A stretch of DNA of 20,221 bases, taken from positions 1 to 20,221 of the forward strand of contig CAYFEQ010000014.1 of NCBI GenBank assembly GCA_964342155.1, written 5' to 3'. This document shows, one piece after another, positions 14,482 to 20,221 of this stretch. Within the stretch, counting starts at the first letter, position 1. The number at the start of each line of letters is the position of its first letter. A program made the translations under genes and the position numbers. The notes beneath the pieces were generated by a model. That model saw only the letters and a list, made by a program, of their open reading frames with translations, made no database searches and had not been told where the DNA came from. This DNA is from GCA-2701705 sp964342155. Lineage in GTDB: Bacteria; Pseudomonadota; Gammaproteobacteria; GCA-002705445; GCA-002716945.

Positions 14482-14720
14482 TTTTTAAATACTTTATAAA
14501 AAGCACTATAATTGGTTCATTAATTTTGGTTCCTCTTCTTATATTCATCTATTTTACTCAAGGATATGTATCGAATTATAATTTTGTAATTGGTGCAGTT
14601 GGTTATTTTATAGCTACTATGCAAAATATAGGTCCTTTTTATGTCGTAATTCTTTGTTATTTAACTGGTATATTGGCACAATTTTTTAGTCGAAACCTTA
14701 CATTCAATGGTATTGATTGA
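14475..14720 (+). CDS. Small two-helix membrane protein, weakly DUF502-like
   Basis: An 81-aa protein with helices at about 9-30 and 50-70 (GPFYVVILCYLTGILAQFF). The start FFKYFIKSTIIGSLILVPLL and the later GILAQFFSRN recall DUF502 membrane proteins, but it is far shorter than their usual length of about 200. The function is unknown. Its ATG overlaps the RibD-type start on the other strand by seven bases, and no SD is visible. Its stop is one base from the hisI stop, so the gene is boxed in by two minus-strand genes. Confidence 0.65.
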   Translation: MSFFKYFIKSTIIGSLILVPLLIFIYFTQGYVSNYNFVIGAVGYFIATMQNIGPFYVVILCYLTGILAQFFSRNLTFNGID

Positions 14721-14721
14721 T

Positions 14722-15177
14722 TTAAAGTATAGTTGGGTTTGGTGAGTCTCCATAGACTTCTTCTGGATCAAAAACTTTCTCTTTTTCAGTAAAAACTAAT
14801 TTAATATCCCCATTCTCTAACTTTACTTCCCTATAAAAGCAGGAATTGTATCCAACATGACAACTAGCATTGCCTTCAACTTTAACTTTTAACCAAACGC
14901 AATCCTGGTCATCATCGATGAGAATTTGTTCAACTTTTTGCACAAAACCGCTCGTAGCCCCTTTATGCCAAATACATTTACGAGTTCTACTATAATAATA
15001 AGCCTCTTTATTTTTTATTGTAAGTTTTAAGGCTTCATCATTCATATATGCATGCATTAGTAATTTATTAGTTTTGAAATCAGTAGTAACAACAGGTATT
15101 AGCCCTTCAGGATTGAACTTTGGTCTAAGCTCATTTCCTTCCTCGACATCTTTTACTGATTTTCTCTCTTTAAACAT
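14722..15177 (-). CDS. hisI: Phosphoribosyl-AMP cyclohydrolase (stand-alone HisI)
   Basis: The third step of histidine biosynthesis, opening the adenine ring of phosphoribosyl-AMP in the cytoplasm. The 151-aa protein contains AYYYSRTRKCIWHKGATSG (59-77) and SCHVGYNSCFYREV (105-118), which are family hallmarks, with zinc-type Cys106 and Cys113. The usual DCDxD segment reads DDDQDC here, so the first motif cysteine is Asp89 and a cysteine appears at 93. No HisE domain follows, unlike the fused HisIE common in enterics. GGAG (15188-15185) supports the start. It is the last gene of a minus-strand run of MOSC, zf-CHCC and hisI. Confidence 0.95.
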   Translation of the reverse strand: MFKERKSVKDVEEGNELRPKFNPEGLIPVVTTDFKTNKLLMHAYMNDEALKLTIKNKEAYYYSRTRKCIWHKGATSGFVQKVEQILIDDDQDCVWLKVKVEGNASCHVGYNSCFYREVKLENGDIKLVFTEKEKVFDPEEVYGDSPNPTIL

Positions 15178-15193
15178 CTATGTACTCCAAACC

Positions 15194-15397
15194 TTATTTC
15201 CTTTTTTTGAAAATCTTCTTACCTTTAAAATGAGATTTCCAAATAAAGGATTTTCCACAATAATAGCATTCTATTTTACCATCTTCTTGCCTAACATTAA
15301 GATAAATTTTTGGATGCGCACCAGTTTTAGAATCTCCAGAACATTCAACTGTCTTTTTGTTATCATCAATCAATGTTATGTTTGAAACTCTGGCCAT
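15194..15397 (-). CDS. Zinc-finger zf-CHCC (NDUFS6-like) small protein
   Basis: A 67-aa protein with Cys19, His28 (GAHPKIYLN), Cys44 and Cys47 (CYYCGKSF), the CHCC zinc site. The domain is the one in the complex I accessory subunit NDUFS6 and in stand-alone proteobacterial proteins. The C-terminus is Lys-rich (KGKKIFKKRK). The role of the bacterial stand-alone version is not settled; an assembly role for the respiratory chain is a guess. The ATG is just after the MOSC stop, so translation is probably coupled. Confidence 0.9.
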   Translation of the reverse strand: MARVSNITLIDDNKKTVECSGDSKTGAHPKIYLNVRQEDGKIECYYCGKSFIWKSHFKGKKIFKKRK

Positions 15398-15399
15398 AA

Positions 15400-16062
15400 T
15401 TAAACGGATGAAAAATCACCAAGCTTAAGTAGTCTTTCACGAAATTTTTCCTTAATTTCTTCTGTCAAAGAATCTATATCCAAAGCTATTTTCATTTGAT
15501 CAATATTTTTTATATCTTTATATAGAAGTTGCATAATTTCAAAAACAGTCATACTATTTTTTTCTTGCTTTGTGATAGTAATTTCATCTCCTTCAGAAAT
15601 TTTCCCAGGCTTTATTACTTTCATGTATGCTCCTACATTCCCACTTTGAGAAAATAATTGAGGAAATTTACGCTCTTTCATCTTAATGCCAAGCTTGTAA
15701 CAAGGAATTCTAGGCTGTGTAATTTTTAATATACAATCTGATACTGTAATTTCATCTCCTATAAATAAAGTTCTTTCATCAAAATTATCAATAGTGAGAT
15801 TTTCTCCAACCAAACCATACTCATTAGAATAATCCTGATTCATTTGTTGCGACCATGTTTGATAATGTGAATATGAATACCCATAAACTGCTTTTTCATA
15901 ACCCCCATGGACAGTCAAATCTGCTTGTTTGTCACCAATTATGCCATTTTCTGTTATTTCAACCTCACCTTTAACAGGTTTTTTATATATACTTGACACA
16001 AGTTCTTTATTGTTAAAGACTATTTTCTTTGGTTCTGAAATATTGATTGATAAAATCTTCAT
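15400..16062 (-). CDS. MOSC domain protein, YiiM-like
   Basis: A 220-aa MOSC-domain protein. Visible parts are KKPVKGEVEITENGIIGDKQ (27-46), DLTVHGGYEKAVYGYS (48-63), YGLVGENLTI (82-91), and the conserved cysteine in QPRIPCYKLG (Cys121). A C-terminal three-helix tail follows. YiiM-type MOSC proteins bind molybdenum cofactor and act in reduction of N-hydroxylated compounds; in other MOSC proteins the Cys binds Mo. It starts a minus-strand run of three genes, 1-2 kb from the molybdopterin genes. No SD is visible before the ATG. Confidence 0.93.
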   Translation of the reverse strand: MKILSINISEPKKIVFNNKELVSSIYKKPVKGEVEITENGIIGDKQADLTVHGGYEKAVYGYSYSHYQTWSQQMNQDYSNEYGLVGENLTIDNFDERTLFIGDEITVSDCILKITQPRIPCYKLGIKMKERKFPQLFSQSGNVGAYMKVIKPGKISEGDEITITKQEKNSMTVFEIMQLLYKDIKNIDQMKIALDIDSLTEEIKEKFRERLLKLGDFSSV

Positions 16063-16124
16063 ACGTAGATTGTTAAAAAATAATTTTTAGACAAATATTT
16101 GCCCATAGAAAAGGATAACTTAAG

Positions 16125-17030
16125 ATGAGAATATATACAATCAATTGGATTTTATTAATAATTTTATCCGCAATATGGGGTGGGGCCTTTACTTTAAATA
16201 AAGAGGCGTTAAATAATTTCACACCAGAATTGATTGTGACTGGTAGATTACTCATAGGTAGTTTTATCTTAGTTTTATTAGTTTATTTGATCCAAAAGAG
16301 AATTAAATTTGAATTTAAACAGCTGAAGTATTTTTTAGTCATGAGTATCATTGGTATTGTGGTTCCTTTTTTATTTATTGCACATGGGCAAAAAAATATT
16401 GATAGTGCTCTTGCTGGAATTTTAATGGCTACTATGCCAATTTCAACACTAATCTTAGCTCACTTTTATTTGAGCGACGAAAGTATGACAAGAAAAAAAC
16501 TAATTGGTTTTATTCTCGCATTTTTAGGGATAGTAATTTTAATTTTGCCTGATAAAATTGATTTTCAGACGAAATATCTAGACAACTTATATTCACAACT
16601 CATGGTAATATTTGGTGCAATTCTATATTCTGCAGCTGCGGTGTATGGAAAGCTATATAAAAATACTGATGCTCTAAATGCCTCTACCGGAACAATATTT
16701 TTTTCAGCCATCATAATGTTTATCTATCTTTATTTTTTTATCACTATTGATGAAAAATTTGTTATGGCCTTTAGCTCCATACCAATTATTCTTTTAGGTG
16801 TTTTTTGTACTGCTATTGCAACTATTTTATACTTTCAAATTTTACAAACATCTGGTGCTTCCTTTTTATCAATAATGAATTATTTAATCCCTGCATGGGC
16901 AATTATTTTCGGTGTCATATTCTTTAATGAAAAGATACTCTGGAACTACTTTTTTGGTTTATTTATTATAATCCTAGGAATAAAAATTTCACAAAAGGAT
17001 GTTGAGTTAGATCAAGAACAAAGAAAATAG
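16125..17030 (+). CDS. EamA/DMT-family transporter
   Basis: A ten-helix inner-membrane permease of the drug/metabolite transporter superfamily, 301 aa, with two EamA repeats. The first begins LLIILSAIWGGAFTLNKEAL with PELIVTGRLLIGS. The second covers about 155-290 with ILYSAAAVYGKLYK and SFLSIMNYLIPAWAIIFG. DMT proteins export or import metabolites; the substrate is not deducible. AAGGA at 16111-16115, nine bases before the ATG, supports the start. It is divergent from the MOSC gene across 62 bp. Confidence 0.93.
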   Translation: MRIYTINWILLIILSAIWGGAFTLNKEALNNFTPELIVTGRLLIGSFILVLLVYLIQKRIKFEFKQLKYFLVMSIIGIVVPFLFIAHGQKNIDSALAGILMATMPISTLILAHFYLSDESMTRKKLIGFILAFLGIVILILPDKIDFQTKYLDNLYSQLMVIFGAILYSAAAVYGKLYKNTDALNASTGTIFFSAIIMFIYLYFFITIDEKFVMAFSSIPIILLGVFCTAIATILYFQILQTSGASFLSIMNYLIPAWAIIFGVIFFNEKILWNYFFGLFIIILGIKISQKDVELDQEQRK

Positions 17031-17032
17031 TC

Positions 17033-17062
17033 TTGTCTTATTCATGTAACCTATTATACGAT
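17033..17062 (+). promoter_or_regulatory. Candidate promoter for the DUF1244-moa run
   Basis: TTGTCT (17033-17038) and TATACG or TACGAT (17055-17062) are spaced 16-18 bp. They lie in the 75-bp gap after the EamA gene and upstream of the GAGGAG of the DUF1244 gene. No hairpin terminator is seen before it. Matches to consensus are moderate. Confidence 0.33.
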
Positions 17063-17105
17063 ATAAAAGAGTTCTTACTTTATTATATTATTTGAGGAGT
17101 ATTTA

Positions 17106-17396
17106 ATGGACAAGCATGAAAAAATAGAGGCAGCTACATTTCAAAGAATAGTGCAGCATTTGAGAGATAATCCTGATGTACAAAATATAGACCTTATGAA
17201 TCTGGCAAATTTTTGTAGGAACTGTATTTCTAAATGGTATGTTGCAGAATCAGAAAAGTTTGGTGAAAAGATTTCTTATGATCAAGCTAGGGAACTAGTT
17301 TATGGGATGCCGTACGAAGATTACAAACAAAAACATCAGAAGGAAGCAACAAAAGAACAACTTGAAAAATTCAATGAGAAAAATAAAAGAAAGTAA
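17106..17396 (+). CDS. DUF1244 family protein
   Basis: A 96-aa cytoplasmic protein of a conserved proteobacterial family of unknown function. It contains FQRIVQHLRDNPDVQNIDLM (12-31) and NLANFCRNCISKWY (32-45), with a CxxC pair at 37 and 40. ARELVYGMPYEDYK and a charged tail follow. GAGGAG at 17094-17099 gives it one of the best ribosome-binding sites in the window. The 3' end overlaps the probable moeB start by 23 bases, so it heads the molybdopterin operon here. Confidence 0.92.
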   Translation: MDKHEKIEAATFQRIVQHLRDNPDVQNIDLMNLANFCRNCISKWYVAESEKFGEKISYDQARELVYGMPYEDYKQKHQKEATKEQLEKFNEKNKRK

Positions 17397-18150
17397 TGCT
17401 GATTTAAGTGATGAAGACTTAATGAGGTATAACAGACATATTCTTCTCCCCGAAATAGATATTCAAGGACAGAACTTATTACTAAATAAGCATGTTGCTT
17501 TGATTGGATTAGGAGGTTTAGGATGCCCCATAAGTTATTATCTTGCCTCATCAGGCATTGGAGCAATAACAATAATAGATAGGGATGAGGTTGATATTAC
17601 TAATTTGCAAAGACAAATACTTTATACAAGCGATGATTTAAAAAGAAGAAAAGTGGATGTAGCTTATGAAAAAATGTTAGCACTCAATCCAAGTATTAAT
17701 ATACACAAATTAGACAATGAAATTAATCGATCTACGGACATCAATATTTTTAATAATTTTGATTTAGTTATAGATGCTACAGATAATTTTAAAACAAGAA
17801 GTATACTCAATGAATTCACGCTTAAAACTAAAAAACCGTTAATAATGGGAGCAGCAATCCAAATGTCTGGACAAGTATCTGTTTTCAGAAATGATTTGGA
17901 GGGTATGCCTTGCTATAATTGTTTATACGGAGATTTAGAGAATGAAACAACTAGCTGCTCAGAACAAGGTGTTCTTTCTAGCCTGACTGGTGTTGTAGGT
18001 TCAATACAGGCAACAGAAGCTATAAAAGTTTTACTTAATATTGGAGAGTCTTTGGAAAGCAAACTTTTAATAATAGACGTAAAGTTTTCAAATTATAAAG
18101 TTATAAAATTAACCAAAGATGGTAACTGTAAAATATGCAATCACAATTAG
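17374..18150 (+). CDS. moeB: MoeB, molybdopterin-synthase adenylyltransferase
   Basis: An E1-like enzyme that adenylates the C-terminal glycine of MoaD before sulfur transfer. From the start chosen here it has 258 aa. It shows RYNRHILLP (18-26), ATP-binding GLGGLGCP (45-52), IDRDEVDITNLQRQ (68-81), DATDN (134-138), zinc cysteines C180/C183 (PCYNC) and C252/C255 (NCKIC), and TTSCSEQGVLSSLTGVVGS. The ATG at 17374 leaves ten residues before the LSDEDLMRYNRH start region, as in known MoeB. An in-frame ATG at 17302 would add 24 unlike residues inside the DUF1244 gene. ThiF is the alternative, but moaA, moaD and moaE follow. It overlaps moaA by 16 bases. Confidence 0.93.
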   Translation: MRKIKESNADLSDEDLMRYNRHILLPEIDIQGQNLLLNKHVALIGLGGLGCPISYYLASSGIGAITIIDRDEVDITNLQRQILYTSDDLKRRKVDVAYEKMLALNPSINIHKLDNEINRSTDINIFNNFDLVIDATDNFKTRSILNEFTLKTKKPLIMGAAIQMSGQVSVFRNDLEGMPCYNCLYGDLENETTSCSEQGVLSSLTGVVGSIQATEAIKVLLNIGESLESKLLIIDVKFSNYKVIKLTKDGNCKICNHN

Positions 18151-19154
18151 TAGATAAACTAAATAGAAATTTTGATTACTTACGTATATCGATTACTGAT
18201 AAATGTAATTTTAGATGTAAATACTGTATGCCAAAAGAGAATTTTGGTAGAGATTATCAGTTCCTAAAAAGAGACTCACTATTAACATTTGAAGAAATAA
18301 TACGTGTGGTTCAAATATTAGAGCCAGTAGGTTTAAAAAAAATTAGGTTAACAGGTGGTGAACCGCTTCTTAGAAAGAATATAGAAAATTTAGTTAAAGG
18401 TATCAAATCATGTTCACATATTCAAAAAATTTCAATGACAACAAATGGATCGCTTTTTGATGAAAATATTGCTAATAAACTTAAAGATAGTGGTTTGGAT
18501 GAAATTACAATCAGCTTAGATTCTCTCAATAAAAAAACTCTCCAACACTTAAACTCATCAAATATCCATTATAAAAAAGTAATGAACGCCATTGATCTAG
18601 CTATACAATATTTTGGCTTTGTAAAAATAAATATGGTTGTGGTGAAAGGTATTAATGATTCTGAAATAATCAGTATGGTTGATACTTTTAGAGATTCCAA
18701 TATTCAATTGAGATTCATCGAATATATGGATGTAGGCGAAACAAATGATTGGGATAAGACAAGAGTAGTAACTTCGAATGAGATAATAAAAATAATCCAG
18801 AAAAAACATTCAATTATAAAGATTAATCAAGAAAAAAATTCTACATCAGAAAAATGGAAATTTACTGATGATTTGGGTGAGTTAGGGTTTATTTCATCTA
18901 TTTCAAAACCTTTTTGTTCAAACTGTGTCAGAGGAAGATTATCTGCAGATGGCAAGTTTTATAAATGCCTTTTTTCTACATCTGGTTATGACTTAAGATC
19001 TTTATTGCGAAATGAAACAGATGATGAAGAAGTCCTTAATTCTTTTAAATCACTTTGGATTAATAGAGATGATAGGTATTCGGAATTAAGGCATTTTGAT
19101 AAGGCCGATAAAAACAAAATAAATAAAATTGAAATGTCTTATATTGGTGGTTAA
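18135..19154 (+). CDS. moaA: MoaA, GTP 3',8-cyclase
   Basis: A radical-SAM enzyme that starts molybdenum cofactor synthesis by converting GTP to 3',8-cyclo-GTP, 339 aa. The N-terminal 4Fe-4S SAM cluster is TDKCNFRCKYCMP (C24, C28, C31). KIRLTGGEPLLRK (69-81) follows, and FIEYMDVGETNDWD (194-207) is typical. The C-terminal cluster is PFCSNCVRGRLSADGKFYKC (C261, C264, C278). The conserved Gly-Gly tail needed for activity ends the protein (YIGG). It overlaps moeB by 16 bases. The stop codon touches a perfect inverted repeat at 19154-19180. Confidence 0.98.
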   Translation: MQSQLVDKLNRNFDYLRISITDKCNFRCKYCMPKENFGRDYQFLKRDSLLTFEEIIRVVQILEPVGLKKIRLTGGEPLLRKNIENLVKGIKSCSHIQKISMTTNGSLFDENIANKLKDSGLDEITISLDSLNKKTLQHLNSSNIHYKKVMNAIDLAIQYFGFVKINMVVVKGINDSEIISMVDTFRDSNIQLRFIEYMDVGETNDWDKTRVVTSNEIIKIIQKKHSIIKINQEKNSTSEKWKFTDDLGELGFISSISKPFCSNCVRGRLSADGKFYKCLFSTSGYDLRSLLRNETDDEEVLNSFKSLWINRDDRYSELRHFDKADKNKINKIEMSYIGG

Positions 19155-19180
19155 TATACTTATATGTTCAATAAGTATAT
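19154..19180 (+). repeat. Perfect 10-bp inverted repeat around the start of the next gene
   Basis: ATATACTTAT (19154-19163) and ATAAGTATAT (19171-19180) are exact reverse complements separated by seven bases. The ATG of the small membrane protein (19164-19166) forms the start of the loop, and the moaA stop is at the 5' foot. The stem has only one G-C pair, so it is weak as an RNA hairpin. A U-rich run (19189-19194) follows. It may be a weak terminator/attenuator, a start-codon structure or a dyad operator. Confidence 0.5.
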
Positions 19181-19430
19181 AAGCTATATTTTTTATATAA
19201 TTGGTATATTAGCTGGTTATTTAGCTAGCTATGAGTTTCTACTTCAACTTGCTCCAGATCATGGAATTATAGTATTAGCTGGGTGGTTTGTTGTAACAGC
19301 TATGTTTTTCCCCCTTGCTCCCTTCTATCCTGGAATAGCGCTTGGTGACTGGACTTATGCAATAGTTTGTTTTACTGCGATTGCTATTGGAGTTATGTTT
19401 GGAAATAGGGCACGAAAACTGAAGACATAA
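19164..19430 (+). CDS. Small membrane protein in the molybdopterin operon
   Basis: An 88-aa protein with three likely helices: about 5-22 (Tyr/Ile-rich), 32-52 (HGIIVLAGWFVVTAMFFPLAP) and 60-80 (GDWTYAIVCFTAIAIGVMF). It ends in a basic NRARKLKT. The central FPLAPFYPGIALGDW looks conserved in style, but I do not recognise the family. It sits ten bases after moaA. GGTGG (19146-19150) is the nearest SD-like sequence, and the ATG lies in the loop of an inverted repeat. A role in Mo cofactor metabolism is only a context guess. Confidence 0.7.
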   Translation: MFNKYISYIFYIIGILAGYLASYEFLLQLAPDHGIIVLAGWFVVTAMFFPLAPFYPGIALGDWTYAIVCFTAIAIGVMFGNRARKLKT

Positions 19431-19471
19431 AACATAATAGTTTGAAATTCTACCTAAAGTGATTAATTTGG

Positions 19472-19500
19472 TTGATTATCATTAATTTTATAACTATTAT
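19472..19500 (+). promoter_or_regulatory. Candidate promoter for moaD-moaE
   Basis: TTGATT (19472-19477) and TATTAT (19495-19500) are separated by 17 bp, in the 84-bp gap after the small membrane protein. They match the sigma-70 consensus at four and five of six positions. Transcription would begin about eight bases before the moaD ATG, giving an almost leaderless message, consistent with the missing SD. Confidence 0.4.
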
Positions 19501-19514
19501 ACACGAGCAAATAT

Positions 19515-19748
19515 ATGAAAATACATGTCAGATATTTTGCAAATATAAGAGATTTAATTGGAAAGGATTCTGAAAGAGTGAATGTAGGAGTTGGTGCAAC
19601 AGCAGAAGGAGTTTGGAATCGAATTACTGATGGTAGTGGAATACCTAAAAATATTTTGATTGCAGTTAACCATGAGTATGTTAGTGCCAGACACGTTTTA
19701 AAAGATGGAGATGAACTTGCGTTTTTTCCTCCTGTTACTGGCGGATAA
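19515..19748 (+). CDS. moaD: MoaD, small subunit of molybdopterin synthase
   Basis: A ubiquitin-fold sulfur carrier of 77 aa. It begins KIHVRYFANIRDLIGKDSE and ends LAFFPPVTGG; the terminal Gly-Gly is adenylated by MoeB and then thiocarboxylated. It donates sulfur to cyclic pyranopterin in the MoaD-MoaE complex. Length is near the usual 80 aa. The stop is two bases before moaE. Confidence 0.97.
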   Translation: MKIHVRYFANIRDLIGKDSERVNVGVGATAEGVWNRITDGSGIPKNILIAVNHEYVSARHVLKDGDELAFFPPVTGG

Positions 19749-19750
19749 TT

Positions 19751-20209
19751 ATGAAAATAGAAATAATCACAGAACAATTTGATCCATGGCAGTTACTGGT
19801 TGATTATAAGAAAAATCAACTTCAAAACGATAGTAAAATTGGAGCTTCTTCAATTTTCTTAGGTACGATGAGAGATTTTAATGACGACGAAGACATTAAA
19901 AGTATGGAGCTAGAACATTACCCTGGCATGACTGAAAAATACTTAACTAAATTAGTTAATGATTCAATAAAAAAATTTAAAATCATAGATGGGTTAGTAG
20001 TACATAGAGTTGGTATACTGAAACCAACGGACCCTATTGTATTAGTTGCTACTTGGTCTGAACATAGAGATAATGCCTTCAACGCAACGAGAGAAATTAT
20101 GGAGTCTTTAAAATCTGAAGCGCCATTTTGGAAAAAAGAAACAACCAATAATGGTTTCAGATGGGTTGAACCTAAAAACCAGAGTGAAGAAACTGTAAAT
20201 GAAAGCTAA
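19751..20209 (+). CDS. moaE: MoaE, catalytic subunit of molybdopterin synthase
   Basis: The large subunit that converts cyclic pyranopterin monophosphate to molybdopterin using MoaD thiocarboxylate, 152 aa. Key parts are GTMRDFN (Arg41), ELEHYPGMTEK (53-63), VVHRVG (His85, Arg86), SEHRDNAF (His105, Arg106), and LKSEAPFWKKE. In the last, Lys121 and Lys128 correspond to the active-site lysines of E. coli MoaE. The C-terminus is slightly extended and acidic. Another ATG overlaps its last codons. Confidence 0.98.
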   Translation: MKIEIITEQFDPWQLLVDYKKNQLQNDSKIGASSIFLGTMRDFNDDEDIKSMELEHYPGMTEKYLTKLVNDSIKKFKIIDGLVVHRVGILKPTDPIVLVATWSEHRDNAFNATREIMESLKSEAPFWKKETTNNGFRWVEPKNQSEETVNES

Positions 20210-20221
20210 AAAAGTTGTCCT
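20199..20221 (+). CDS. Probable start of the next gene, cut by the window edge
   Basis: An ATG inside the end of moaE opens a different frame reading MKAKKVV before the window stops. Overlapping starts of this kind join most genes in this operon, so a coding start is plausible. Seven codons are too few to name a product; another Mo-cofactor gene is a guess. Confidence 0.3.

Noticed and set aside
17302..17373. Upstream extension of moeB to ATG 17302
   Set aside because: The 24 added residues are basic and unlike MoeB N-termini and would lie deep inside the DUF1244 gene.

Overview
The window is a gene-dense, strongly AT-rich bacterial segment with very short spacers, many start/stop overlaps, weak or absent Shine-Dalgarno (SD) sites and no rRNA, tRNA, transposase or CRISPR array. 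The gene content (TonB-dependent receptor, System I cytochrome c maturation, TrhO, YceI, MOSC/YiiM-like protein, DUF1244, molybdopterin genes) indicates a Gram-negative proteobacterium. The compaction and low GC look like a streamlined marine gammaproteobacterium such as SAR86. That assignment is inference from style and content, since no marker gene is present.

Layout. (1) 6-2647, minus strand: a metal-uptake unit with a small outer-membrane-like protein, a short His/Cys-rich protein and a ZnuD-like TonB-dependent receptor whose His/Glu loop is encoded by an exact 18-bp tandem repeat. An 8-bp inverted repeat joins the end of the His/Cys ORF to the receptor's ribosome-binding site and could couple their translation. 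(2) 2730-6772, plus strand: ccmD (41 codons), ccmE, ccmF, ccmG, ccmH and a short ccmI. The ccmABC part of the system is not adjacent. (3) 6783-9442, minus strand: an overlapping run of CDP-alcohol phosphatidyltransferase, YceI, O-methyltransferase and a short TrhO. (4) 9483-13619, plus strand, divergent from (3) across only 40 bp: a BchC-like dehydrogenase, a non-canonical 6-pyruvoyl-tetrahydropterin synthase (PTPS) homologue, a GT4 glycosyltransferase, a SAM methyltransferase and an LPG-synthase-TM/YbhN-like membrane protein. A RibD-type reductase converges on it (13612-14481). (5) 14475-17030: a small membrane protein, then a minus-strand run of MOSC protein, zf-CHCC protein and HisI, and a plus-strand EamA transporter. 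(6) 17106 to the end: DUF1244, moeB, moaA, a small membrane protein, moaD, moaE and probably the first codons of another gene.

The most interesting part is regions 3 and 4. A PTPS-fold enzyme lacking its usual catalytic residues, a RibD-type reductase, an MDR dehydrogenase, a glycosyltransferase, a methyltransferase, a CDP-alcohol transferase, a flippase-like protein and a periplasmic lipid-binding-type YceI protein sit together. This looks like an uncharacterised pathway that makes a pterin- or pyrimidine-derived, glycosylated or methylated molecule, possibly lipid-linked and moved across the inner membrane. The genes and motifs are seen directly; the product is inference. Region 6 is a conventional molybdopterin operon: MoaA starts precursor synthesis, MoeB adenylates MoaD, and MoaD/MoaE form molybdopterin synthase. 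The MOSC protein nearby fits the same theme.
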